Assembly (NCBI GenBank): GCA_018136815.1
Contig: CM030944.1
Span: forward strand, 496,456-560,455
Direction of reading: 5' to 3'
DNA from: Isochrysis galbana
Taxonomy: Eukaryota; Haptophyta; Isochrysidales; Isochrysidaceae
DNA: 64,000 nucleotides
The notes below the pieces were generated by a model. The model made no database searches. It saw only the letters and a list, made by a program, of their open reading frames with translations, and was not told where the DNA came from. Positions 42,525 through 52,279 of the stretch are shown piece by piece. The translations under genes were made by a program, and so were the position numbers. The first letter of the stretch is position 1; every line of letters begins with the position of its first letter.

Positions 42525-42905
42525 TGTATCAGTACTGATATCAGCTTTCTGATATCAGTAACAGCTCAATTGGGGCAGATCACTGATATCAGCTCTCAGC
42601 TGCAAAAGATAGAATTAAAGAGCTTTTACTGTAGTAGTAGTACTGTCTAGTACGGCCGCAGGCTGCCGACGTACCCTCGCGAGCGAGCGAGCGAGGCCGC
42701 TGGCTCCTCTCTCTCTCTCGCTTTGCTAGGCTGGCCTCTAGTGGCATGGATGAGGTTGTGGAGAGCGATGGTGAGGTGGAGGTGGCGGCTGCCGCTTCAG
42801 ATGGGGTCAGTGATGGGACGTCAGGGATCAGGTCGTCAGGTTTTGACAACCTAACACCTGATATCAGACCTGATATTAGCCTAATATCAGGTATTATAAA
42901 GTTAG
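42525..42905. repeat. TGATATCAG-rich transposon end
   Basis: CTGATATCAG or close variants occur near 42533, 42552, 42585 and 42860-42895 (ACCTGATATCAGACCTGATATTAG). They lie just outside the minus-strand hAT domain. Confidence 0.55.
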
Positions 42906-42943
42906 TAACTATAGTTACAATACTAACGGGAACAGAAACAGAG

Positions 42944-43240
42944 CTAACAGTCATTTTCGTCCTCTGGCTCCTCCACAACCATCTCTAGCTCCCAAGGCAG
43001 CACATGGGACTCCCAATCCTTCAACAAATCCTCCAAGACCAGATTAGTGTGGCACCTCACAAGCCTCTCTACTGTGGTTTGGCCCAATCTGTTGCGCTTC
43101 TTCGAGTGAATCCAATCCTCGACGGACCAAGAGCGCTCGCACCCTGACGCCGAGCAAGACAGCGCGAGAAGACGACATGCAGCCCACTTCAAGTGAGGCC
43201 AATGAGACAAGTACACATTAGACAGAGCGATGCCAACCAA
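42944..43240 (-). pseudogene. hAT transposase C-terminal dimerisation domain, copy A
   Basis: About 98 codons ending in a stop. ACRLLALSCSASGCERSWSV is the hATC motif, followed by EDWIHSKKRNRLGQTTVERL. The N-terminal catalytic part is absent. It is a diverged inverted partner of copy B at 44022-44270. Confidence 0.75.
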
Positions 43241-43495
43241 ATCTTCCCACCAGGAGGATCGGGAGACTCGACGCCGCGCTAAGCGCCACGCCGCTCCTCC
43301 CGAAGATCCGGCCCTCTCCTACGACAATGATATCATGGAGCAGTGGCTACGCCACTACGGCAGGCACGGCAAAGCTTACGCCGAGTCAGCCAATGCCCCT
43401 TTTGAATACCAGGTGATGGCGGCCAGGGAAGTGCCATCTGGCGAGTCCTGGCACGCCCGGATAATCTACACGAAGCGCACGCTCACCAAGTATCT

Positions 43496-43972
43496 CAGTG
43501 GATGCCGGTGGTCCTGGACCACTGCCGTTCGGCATCTCACCGACACCACGACTCTGCCTCCGCCCTCCTAGCGCGAGCTCGCGAGGCGCAGGCCTCGCAA
43601 TCGCCACCTGTTCAGCAGCACCCGAGCAACGCCCCCTCTCCTACGGCGATCGCCGCGATAGATACGGCTTGGATGCCGTGGCTCGAGAAGCCGTGGGAGC
43701 GCACTCTCCCCGTCCGTCCGGCTCGCATGCTCCGCAAAATACGCAACCGGTGGCGCGTGTGGACCACTACCCCCGCCTCCGCCGGACCCCTCTCATTCTC
43801 CTGGGTTCCAGTGCCCGACTCACTGGCCCGAGCACTCGACGCGGAGCTCACGCTCCCCGTTCTCGCGTCGCACGGCGAGGCCATAGCTCCACTCCCCGAT
43901 CTCGCATCGCACGGCGAGGCTGTGCCGCTCGCCGTCCGTTCTCATTCGCAGTCTCGTCCTGGCTTCCTTTAA
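43496..43972 (+). pseudogene. Fragment of a second methyltransferase-type chromovirus
   Basis: The frame MPVVLDHCRS...AIAAIDTAWMPWL...LPVRPARMLRKIRNRWRVW is clearly related to residues about 240-370 of the intact polyprotein (QWMPVVLDYCRR, RPARMIRKVRNRWRVW). It covers the methyltransferase tail and the linker and stops before the protease. It is inserted between two hAT domain fragments. The preceding 250 bp (DNDIMEQWLRHYGRHGKAY) are coding-like but not recognised. Confidence 0.75.
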
Positions 43973-44021
43973 ATGGGCGAAGATTTACTTACAACCGTTT
44001 CCACATCTCAGTTGGGCCGCA

Positions 44022-44270
44022 ATGCGTTTGCTTGCAATGAACTGTTCGGCATCCGGCTGCGAACACGCATGGTCCGTCGAGGGGTGGATCCACTCAAAGA
44101 AACGCAATCGACTCGGTCAAAAGACGGTCGATCGGCTTGTTCGATGTCATACAAACATTCTTTTGGAATCAAGGCTTGAGGAGTGGGAGAGTAAGGTGCT
44201 ACCATGGGAGTTGGAAATGATTCCGGATGACGTTGATGTTGATGATGATAGTGAGGGCGAGGGTGAGTGA
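44022..44270 (+). pseudogene. hAT transposase C-terminal dimerisation domain, copy B
   Basis: MRLLAMNCSASGCEHAWSV and EGWIHSKKRNRLGQKTVDRL match copy A, in opposite orientation. An acidic tail (DDVDVDDDSEGEGE) precedes the stop. A CTGATATCAG motif follows at 44339. Confidence 0.75.
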
Positions 44271-44796
44271 GGGTGATGTGGTAGTTTTGTTTTTAGGAGG
44301 TCAGTTTTGTTTTTGCCGCTTGCGAGCTGATACAAGGTACTGATATCAGTGTAAGCTCCAAATCCTTGCGAGCTCGCAAGCTGACGCAACAACTATGCCG
44401 GGGGAAAGGGGAAGGGGGGGGCTTGGCGGGGCTTGGGCAGGGTGGCAGGGCCGCGCATGTAGCATGTAGCAGCCGGTCCGCCTACCGCCTATGGCACTTA
44501 GTCCGCTTACCTACAGTCCGCTCGCCGCCCGGCCGAGGTCGTTTGGCGCCGAGATCACGCGCCCGTCTATGTCTATGCACGTCGATGGGCAGTCCGCACA
44601 TAAAGATTTCACATCCACATCTATATTTATATTTATATAGATGCATACTATGTGCATATGTATACATATGTACATACATACAATGTACAATGTGAAGCAT
44701 ATATAAAGAACAACAAAACAACCTGAGTATGTACTACAAACTATTCAGCATCACTCTCACTCTCACTCTGGAGGAGGAGCGGGGGCAAAAGCAGGC
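44271..44796. other. Intergenic, AT-rich, no gene recognised
   Basis: It includes a TATA/CATA-rich run at 44610-44700 (TATACATATGTACATACATAC). Confidence 0.4.
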
Positions 44797-45003
44797 TCAG
44801 ACGCACTTTGAGGGCTGTGCCCCAACCCCGTACGCCCCGTACCCCGTCAAACTCCACAGCTCCTCCACCTGCTGCAGCAGCGCCCCTGCCACAGGCAAGC
44901 CCATTGCCCGTCGCATCGTAGCCACATCATCGGCCAATTGCCCACCGGGAGGGGTGCCGAAGAGCTCCCTGAGCCCGAGAATCATGGCGACAAGCGAGGG
45001 CAT
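44797..45003 (-). CDS. Small uncharacterised protein (68 residues)
   Basis: The frame starts MPSLVAMILGLRELFGTPPG and continues LADDVATMRRAMGLPVAGALLQQVEELWSLTGYG. The composition and helix periodicity look like real coding sequence. Its ATG sits about 40 bp from a long GA tract (CT on the coding strand), as in other genes of the window. No family is recognised; it could be the first exon of a longer gene. Confidence 0.4.
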   Translation of the reverse strand: MPSLVAMILGLRELFGTPPGGQLADDVATMRRAMGLPVAGALLQQVEELWSLTGYGAYGVGAQPSKCV

Positions 45004-45054
45004 TCCGCGGTTCCACGGGGCGGTGGCGGTGGGGGGGAGGGGCGCGGGGCGGAG

Positions 45055-45240
45055 AGAGAGATGGGGGGGGGGGGGGAGGGGGGGGGGGGGGAGGGAGGGA
45101 GGGAGGGAGGGAGGGAGGGGGAGGGAGGGAGGGAGGGAGGGAGGGAGGGAGGGAGGGGAGGAGGGAGGGAGGGAGGGAGGGAGGGAGGGAGGAGCGAGAG
45201 AGAGAGAGAGCGTGAGAGAGAGAGAGAGAGCGTGAGAGAG

Positions 45241-45339
<99 letters not shown>

Positions 45340-45370
45340 GGGAGGGAGAGAGAGAGAGAGGGAGGAGGGG

Positions 45371-45464
<94 letters not shown>

Positions 45465-45465
45465 A
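45055..45465. repeat. G-run, GGGA and (GA)n composite microsatellite
   Basis: About 410 bp of GGGA repeats, pure GA and a 36-base G-run (about 45308-45340), all purine on the plus strand. Confidence 0.93.
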
Positions 45466-45770
45466 CGTGGGAATCTCCGCTATTTCCTCTCGACTTGCCT
45501 GGTGTTGCGCGCTTGAGCGTTCTGAGGTAGTTCCAAGCCAAACCGCTCGAGCGTAACCCCAGTACTTTCGACTGCCCCAGAATGCGCCCCCGACCCAGAG
45601 TTGCTCGTCACACGCATATTCATCGTAATATTGTATTCTATATTGTAGTATGCTAAAAAAAAGCTTCTTCCCCTATCTTTACCATTTGAAGCCTAAACCC
45701 GCTGTCGCTGGCTCCGCATCCACCTCGTGGAGCGAGCCCCGCCATCGTCTGCACCCCTTCTCGTTTACGA

Positions 45771-46511
45771 ATGTGGCGGCTGCTGCGGCGGATGCCGGCA
45801 ACTCGGCGTGGGGCGCAAGAGGAAGATATGCTCATGGACTTCCTCCGCATGTCGAGCGAGCAGAGCCTCTTCCGCTTCGATGGCGACGATGACTGGCTCG
45901 AGCGTTGGAAGCTGTTCTCGGATGCCGAATACGGTGGCCTCTCACACTCGGAGCTGACGCAGGCCTCGAGCTCAACTGCACTGTGGAGTGGGAGAACCGA
46001 GGTGAATATCGACCCGGAGAGCGCGGCAGTCTCACCGGAAAGCGGACGGCGTGCCACCAAGGCGGGCTGGTGCGCGATGCGAGCTGACGTTTCTGAGGAG
46101 GGCTTTGATCTCTCCGACTATCATGGCATTCGACTGAGGCTGCGGCCAGATGTGCGTCGTTATGTCCTGAACATTCGCACATTTGGCATCCTTGGTGGCA
46201 ACGACGTCGACCTGTTTCAAGCCTTCGTGCCGCCTGCGCCCAGGCCGGGCGAATGGTGTGACTTGCGCATGCCTTTCTCAGCCTTCCAGCTCACCTCACG
46301 CGGCTACATTCAGCCCGAGCAGAACAAGGCGATGCACCTTGGCAACCTACAGCACATCGGATTACTCCTTGCCGATCAGATATCGGGCGACTTCAACCTA
46401 GAGCTCGAAGAGATTGAGGCGTTTCGCTTTGGGGAAGAAGAGATGGTGCATGATGGGGCTGTGCGTAAAATGCTGCAAAACAACCAGGAGATGGGCTACA
46501 ATGCTGCATGA
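45771..46511 (+). CDS. NDUFAF1: NDUFAF1/CIA30-family complex I assembly factor
   Basis: This is a chaperone for assembly of mitochondrial NADH:ubiquinone oxidoreductase. It has 246 residues in one exon. The CIA30 fold spans about residues 35-230: FRFDGDDDWLERWKLFSDAE, YGGLSHSEL, ALWSGRTEV, GWCAMRADV, LSDYHGIRLRLRPDVRRYVL, RPGEWCDLRMPFSAF, LQHIGLLLADQISGDFNLEL and EIEAFRF. The N-terminus MWRLLRRMPATRRGA is basic and suits a mitochondrial presequence. The ATG at 45771 is the first in frame. A homologous plastid-type CIA30 protein is an alternative. Confidence 0.9.
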   Translation: MWRLLRRMPATRRGAQEEDMLMDFLRMSSEQSLFRFDGDDDWLERWKLFSDAEYGGLSHSELTQASSSTALWSGRTEVNIDPESAAVSPESGRRATKAGWCAMRADVSEEGFDLSDYHGIRLRLRPDVRRYVLNIRTFGILGGNDVDLFQAFVPPAPRPGEWCDLRMPFSAFQLTSRGYIQPEQNKAMHLGNLQHIGLLLADQISGDFNLELEEIEAFRFGEEEMVHDGAVRKMLQNNQEMGYNAA

Positions 46512-47095
46512 GCCGAGAGCATCCCACTTCCGCCTAGGAAACTCTTCTATGATACTGCACCTGTGCCATGTTGGCCTTGTGAACGCATATATGAGAATTC
46601 GAACTTGTATGGATTCATCAATACTCGACATCAAAAGCTAGCTGAGATAGTTTTCCCCATCTGATTGCGCCCGGCATCGCCCTTCCTCCCCTCCGCTTCC
46701 TTTTGCGGGGTCTCGTGATCCCGAAGCCGCACTCGCGCGCCAACGCGCTATGCGCTGCATTGCCTCCCTTTCGATCAACTACAACTACTGTACGTGTACC
46801 CTCTTCTAATTACAGCTGTCTAATTACCCTCTTCCGAATATCATTCGACATTCGACGCACCGTCCCCTCCGTGCTCCTCAGTGCCCCTCCGTGCCCTTCC
46901 TTTCCCTCGGTGCCCCTCCGTCCCCTCCGTGCCGACTCCGGCCCCTCCGTCGCCTTCCCACCTCCCATCGGCTCCGGTCGCTCCCCCCGCCCCCCGAGCC
47001 TCTTCTAAATAAGAATTAGAAAATCATGAAACTGGGAAAGGGAAAGGCGAGAAGCGTTCAATCCTCCATCCTCACTGCACCCAACATGTGGAGAA
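46512..47095. other. Intergenic, C/T-rich, no gene recognised
   Basis: It contains imperfect tandem CCCTCCGTGCC units (46860-46945). Short frames here are low complexity. Confidence 0.45.
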
Positions 47096-47099
47096 GCGT

Positions 47100-47150
47100 T
47101 CAGAAGGTGCAACTCGAGGTTCCCTCTTTTTGTCACACCCCTCCCGTCTA
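47100..47150. repeat. Repeat end related to 19.6 kb
   Basis: AGAAGGTGCAACTCGAGGTT...TTTTTGTCACACCCCTCCCG matches the reverse complement of 19595-19645. Confidence 0.65.
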
Positions 47151-47569
47151 TTTAGGTATACGATTTCTATTGACCTCTAACTTAGCCCCTAACTTGGACA
47201 CTGTGGTTGATCGGGTGGAGCTGTGGCTGTGGTGTGGCTGTGGCTGTGGCTGGGTGTGAGTGAGAGGTGAGAGGTGAGGCATGACATGAGAAGTTTGGCC
47301 CACGTGGGGCATGGAGAGCGAGCGATGGGGAACTGGGAGAGCACGCGGGGACAGGACGGATGGCGTGGGCACGCCCTCGGACATCACGGAGCACCGGGGC
47401 ACAAGGGCGGAGACGAGAGCGGACGGGAAGGGCACGGAGGGCGCTCGAGCGGTGGCGCAGAGCGTTCGGAAGACACCAAGAGATCATACTCATACGTATA
47501 TAGTACTACTAGTATTTGTATGAATAATACGTAATACTTACATACATATGTGTTATATAGCGCATGTGC

Positions 47570-47670
47570 GGAACTGCGCAACCGGACATTTTTGAGACAT
47601 TTGGGTGCGAAATTGGACATTTTTGAGACATCTCCGGTGGACATTTGGGCAAGAAAAACTGGACATTTTG
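47570..47670. repeat. GGACATTTTTGAGACAT interspersed repeats
   Basis: Four GGACATTT motifs, two of them in TGGACATTTTTGAGACAT-like context, are clustered in 100 bp, as seen in transposon ends. No inverted partner was found. Confidence 0.45.
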
Positions 47671-48281
47671 GCCAGGGCCTAGGTCTCCCCTGCCTCTCCC
47701 TCGCTGGCGCTCCTGGGCCTCAGGGGCCCCCACTCTGCACCCGTGTGCCTGTCGAACAGGGGGGGAAGGGGGGTTGGAGCGATGGGCTGGCCACGAGGGG
47801 CCAGGACGTGCGAATCAGGCGAGCCTGTCAGGGAGAGAGTGGGTCAGCAGGGCAGTGGCCTCCTGGCAAGCCATCAGGCATGCCAGGAGAGTGGGTGGTT
47901 CCTCCCCCATGGCAGGGGAGGAGTGGAGAGAGGGGGGGGCTCGTGCCCCCCCATGGGCGAACTAAGTATAAACTTAATGAGCTGATGGACCCAAAGATCA
48001 TCCACCTTGCCATAGGCCAAGGCTGGATTACAGTAGAGGTGCACCATTAAGAAACCACCCCATTAAGGACAGTGTACAAGGAAATTGACCGTCCGTGTGC
48101 TAAGAAACCTACATAGAGCGAAAGGGCACCGGTCGTCATGAACCTAGATGGGAAATACGTATTCACCGTATTTGGCCAGAGGCCAAATACATATGTATTT
48201 GGCTGTATTTGAAGCGCGTCCTGGGTTTATCACAGAGTGCCGTCATCTGCCAACACAACCCATTGGTCCTTACCGATAGAA

Positions 48282-49409
48282 AAAAAAATCTTCTTAAAAT
48301 TCCCCGCTACGTGTGCGGCGTGAGGCAGTGTGCTAGTGTACCTCCCTACTACCCTACCTTAACCCCTAACAACCCCCTTCCCCTTTCCCAGTTCCCTCAT
48401 TTTCGGAGAAGCTGGTTCCGGGGAGGCCGCGCGCGCTGCTTCGGCCAGGAGTTGGAGAGAAGGGGGCGGGAGACTGTGGTTCGTCCTCTGTGTCGGTGTT
48501 GGCTCAGGTTATCCTCACTTAAGTCTCTTAGGCTCCTCTTTAATACGCTCTGTGATTCCGACTAAGAGGTTAAGCTACTTTAGGTGATGTGTCGTAGGTC
48601 CAGACCTCTTGCCGCTTGTAGGAGGTCCTCCGATGTTCCTATATTGAAATCCTTGTCCACCGTGTACAGCGGGCTTACCATCTTCTTAATATGTTTGTTG
48701 CTCGGGGCGTGTAACCCCATATTCTCTCGTTGGTTTTTTAGCCTCTGAAAGAAACCGACTTTCGCCGTTGCTAGCAGGTGGTATCTCGTAAGTGTCGCTC
48801 TTAAAATCGACTTAACGGACCTGCCGTCCGAGTTGCCATACTGGATGTTGTAGAAGTCGGTTAGGATGTACCTCCACGCCAGGATACCTAAGTATCCTGA
48901 GGAGGGGTGCGGTCTATCCACCTGATAACAGAAAAGACGTTGGGCTGTTTCGGATCCCGGCCTAAGGCTAATCCCCAGAAGTCCTTCTATGAATTCAAAA
49001 ACGGGCTCCGTCGCAATACATGAGGCCAGGTGAGTGGAACTCTCAGGGGCTATGCCGCAAAAGCGGCATGTTGGATCGTCCGCAAAACGGTTCGCCGCAG
49101 CTATCCTTCTATGTAGGACATGTTTGAAGTGCAAATAAGAGTCTCTAGGCGTTAAAAAGTTGTATTTATACAATTGCGATACTTGTTTCCACTTTCCCGA
49201 GAGGACCGGTAGCCTTTTTTCCCATCTTAGCGTGGATTTTTGTGCTTTTGTTTTCCTCAATGCGAGGAACGCTTTAGTCAAGACCCTGACACTTACATCC
49301 TCTAGCGTTGTATGCGTGCCTTTTAGTGTGTATTCTTGGGGTATCGGATACGCCGTTTCCGCCGGGCCGTCGTACGCTCGTCCCCACTTCAGCGGAGTGT
49401 ATAGCTCGT
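48282..49409 (-). mobile_element. Non-LTR (LINE) retrotransposon fragment inserted in the copia LTR
   Basis: The insertion is bracketed by a 19-bp duplication, TTGGTCCTTACCGATAGAA, at 48263-48281 and 49410-49428. The 3' LTR at 50298 shows the uninterrupted target, which serves as an empty site. The fragment lies on the minus strand, is severely 5'-truncated, and has its 3' end next to a homopolymer at 48281-48288. Confidence 0.8.
48580..49281 (-). pseudogene. C-terminal zinc-binding part of a LINE reverse transcriptase polyprotein
   Basis: 233 codons. LYKYNFLTPRDSYLHFKHVL, then CRFCGIAPESSTHLASC is a zf-RVT motif (CxxC...H...C), found after the RT domain in many non-LTR elements. The RT and endonuclease are absent because of 5' truncation. 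Confidence 0.75.
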
Positions 49410-49557
49410 TTGGTCCTTACCGATAGAATCGGCTTTACCGATAACTTTGTCTGCCAGATTCCTTTTCATCAAGTCATCAGCCTCTTTCATCATGTGCACC
49501 ACCTTCTGGACTCTTCTCTACATTATCATCTGCAGTCGATGCACATCGAGTTCTTAG

Positions 49558-50149
49558 GTGCTCTTTCGCCCGGATCCCTCGCTGCCCTTTCTAGTCCATG
49601 TCGACTCAAATTGGGAATCTCGCTTCTCTTGTACGGGCGCCATCTTCTTTCTGTACGGCTGTCTTGTCCACTGGTTCTCCAAGACCCAACGCTCCGTCTC
49701 GTTGTCGAGCGCCGAGGCCGAGTACTTCGGTGCCATGCTTGCTGCCCGCGACATCCTCTCTCTTCATCCGGGATTTGCTTGTCGACCTATCTCTCCCGCC
49801 GGATGGCCCTACCCTTCTGTGATCCGACTCCAAGTCTGCCATCAACATGTCCCTCGACCCCGTTGCTTTCAAAAAGACCAAGCACATAATGCGCGCCGCC
49901 GCTTTCCTCCGCGATCTCGTTGCAAAGCGCGCCCTCGCTATGCGACATGTCCCCGGTAACCTTATGCTTGCTGACATCCTCACCAAGCCCCTTGGGCCCG
50001 CTCCCTTCTGCCGTCTCCTATCCCTTCTAAACGACTGCGCGTCCATCATTGCACAAAGTCTGACGAGTTCAAATTCAAGTTCCGCCGAAGAAGCTACGGC
50101 AGGAACAACGTCTGCCTCTAAGAGTGCCTCTGACGAAAAGCTCCAGTGA
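49558..50149 (+). pseudogene. Ty1/copia RNase H and polyprotein C-terminus, frameshifted
   Basis: VDSNWESRFSCTGAIFF, VHWFSKTQRSVSLSSAEAEY and later KHIMRAAAFLRDLV and LADILTKPLGP are copia RNase H landmarks. The first part is in one frame, the second (from about 49770) in another, with a TGA near 49818. It is therefore at least doubly disabled. Confidence 0.85.
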
Positions 50150-51349
50150 CATATACCACTCCGAGTATTACGACTGTCATGCAAGGCATTCTCCATTCTT
50201 CTACCTTTATCCTCTGTATCTAAGCCTGCCTCACCCTCCGTGCTCGCCTTATGGGGGGGTATCACAGAGTGCCGTCATCTGCCAACACAACCCATTGGTC
50301 CTTACCGATAGAATCGGCTTTACCGATAACTTTGTCTGCCAGATTTCTTTTCATCAAGTCATCAGCCTCTTTCATCATGTGCACCACCTTCTGGACTCTT
50401 CTCTACATTATCATCTGCAGTCGATGCACATCGAGTTCTTAGGGTTCCCCGAGTCATTTGCACATCGACTTCTAGACCTCGCCTTCATCTTGGGGATCTC
50501 AGCTCACTCTAGATCGACTTAGTGCACCTAAGGAATCTCACCTTCATCAACACTCACGACGCTTCATCGGCTCATACTAAGGCAACACTCGCCGATTCCC
50601 TAAATCCTTGATTCCTTCTTTGTTCCCTCGCACGCCTTCCTGTTTGTCTCAGAGTATTATCCAAAGAACCGTGGTGGGGTATATGTAAGGGTTTGTGCGT
50701 GCGTGATTGTTGTAGAATCACCGTGCCCCAGGGGTATCTTGAGTTCCCCAGTGCCCCCAGGTGTCCCAGGTTCTGACCCCCTTACCCCTGTACCACTGTC
50801 TCTCTCACTGTCTGTCATGACCCTCCTGCTTTTTGTTGCCGCCTTGGCTGCTTCCTGGCATCCAGCGCGATAGGGTTGTAGGCCTCGAATGTATTTGAAA
50901 TGTATTTGGCCGGAGGCCAAATACATATGTATTTGGCTGTATTTGCGGGCCCCAGCACCGTATTTCCCATCTAGGGTCATGAACGAGAAACTGAATGAGC
51001 AAGAAAGCTCGCTATGTACGCGCAACAGGGGAGCGCCAACAGAGCTTCGGCGCGCCGCGCGTGGCTCATGGCTCAACACTTATTTTTTACATACCGGAGG
51101 GGTGGCAGAGAGGGGGGCTTGTCGGGGGTACCCCAAGAATCCGCCGATGCTTAAGAAACCCAATCAATAATGGGACAAGCTGATGTCACCGATAACCGAT
51201 AAGAAATAAGAAACGAGAAATCATTATGACCCGGCGCGGAGCGCCGAAGGAAGTGAGCGAAGAAACTCAGCGTGCTGGTGTCAGAGGGGTTAAGGAAAGT
51301 GTACAGGAGAAAAATCTCTGTTTTCTTAATGGTGCACCCCTACTGTAAA

Positions 51350-52080
51350 CGCTCGCAGCAGCCCGGTTCGGCGAGGCTGCTCCTTACAATGATACGGAGA
51401 GGCGCACTCATCACTCATTTGTCAGAAGATTTTCAATTTTCAAGATATTTGAATGCTCCTTTGGCTTGCCCCTCTAGTGAAGAGTGAGGAGGGTTTTGTT
51501 TTCTCCTTCTTTCCTCCGGTCTATATAGCGCCCCCTCGCTGCTCCGTCGCCGTTCACTAGCGCAAACTAAAGCCCGCTAGTGATACAGCGAGCGGGAAAG
51601 ATGTGGCAGCCCCACCGTAAGGATCGGACCAACTTCACGAGGGAAGACGTGGCCCACGCCCCGACACGTCCCCACTGTGTTCTGGCCTTCTTTACATAAA
51701 TTTCTCCGCGCTGCCGGCAGACATTTCCCCCGAACACCTCTCGCGCGGCGTCCGGCCCCATTCTGTAGAGTGCCTCTAGGCGGCCCCGCCCTGTTTATCC
51801 CGAGAAATGAAGGATCTATTACAGTGCCCCTGGACGGCCCCGCACCCCCTCCCCCTCCCCTCCCCCCGTCTCTTGGAGAGAAACAAGAGGGAAGATTGTG
51901 ACGAGGTGGAGGAAATCTGTCCCGCCCCACCACAGATCACCTCTCTCTCTCTGTGAACTCCTCGTAGTGTTTAGCGCACTCTCTCTCTCTGCCTCTCTCC
52001 TCGTAGATGAGTAGGGAACAGCGGAGGAGTAAAAGAGAACTAGAGTACTACTGTAGCTTCCCTCTCTCTCCGCCCGCTTC
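51350..52080. other. Intergenic, no gene recognised
   Basis: It contains TCTCTC-rich stretches from 51940. Frames on the minus strand at 51577-51933 are Gly/Arg-rich and unconvincing. Confidence 0.4.
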
Positions 52081-52084
52081 TTAG

Positions 52085-52262
52085 GTCTTTTTTCTCCCTG
52101 GCTGTTGGCCTTTCTCTCCTCCCCTTACGACGTTCTCTCTCCCTCTCATCCCCCTCCCTCTCTCTCTCTTCTCTCCCCCTCTCTCTCTTCTACTAACCCC
52201 CCCCCCCCGGCCTTCCCTTCCCACTCCCCCTCAGCTCCCTCTCTGTCCCCTCTCCCTACCTA
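52085..52262 (+). repeat. CT-rich leader of the GT25 gene
   Basis: Polypyrimidine sequence (TCTCTCC, CCCTCTC, C-run) ends about 20 bp before the ATG at 52280, on the coding strand. Confidence 0.8.
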
Positions 52263-52279
52263 CCCCGCGCGCGGCCGCG

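Larger units (their letters stand above)
48228..50690 (+). mobile_element. Ty1/copia retrotransposon, internally deleted
   Basis: The 5' LTR begins near 48228 (TATCACAGAGTGCC) and the 3' LTR near 50260 after a G-run. The LTRs match up to TTCTTAGG (49558 and 50443), where the 5' copy is joined directly to the RNase H region. The right LTR boundary is approximate. Everything from the distal LTR through gag, protease, integrase and RT is missing. Confidence 0.7.
48143..50975. mobile_element. hAT-like element with 8-bp target duplication, carrying nested retroelements
   Basis: The terminal inverted repeat CCTAGATGGGAAATACG is perfect at both ends (17 bp). The 8-bp flanking duplication GTCATGAA is at 48135-48142 and 50976-50983. 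Both subterminal regions share GTATTTGGCC.GAGGCCAAATACATATGTATTTGGCTG. No transposase is present; almost all of the interior is a Ty1/copia fragment, itself interrupted. Confidence 0.85.
48031..51346. mobile_element. Outer TIR element with TA flanks (Tc1/mariner-like ends)
   Basis: The left end TA/CAGTAGAGGTGCACCATTAAG and the right end, read on the minus strand, TA/CAGTAGGGGTGCACCATTAAG are inverted repeats with one mismatch over about 22 bp, each next to a TA. A third related end is at 41882. No transposase was recognised. The interior is filled by a later hAT-like insertion. Confidence 0.6.
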
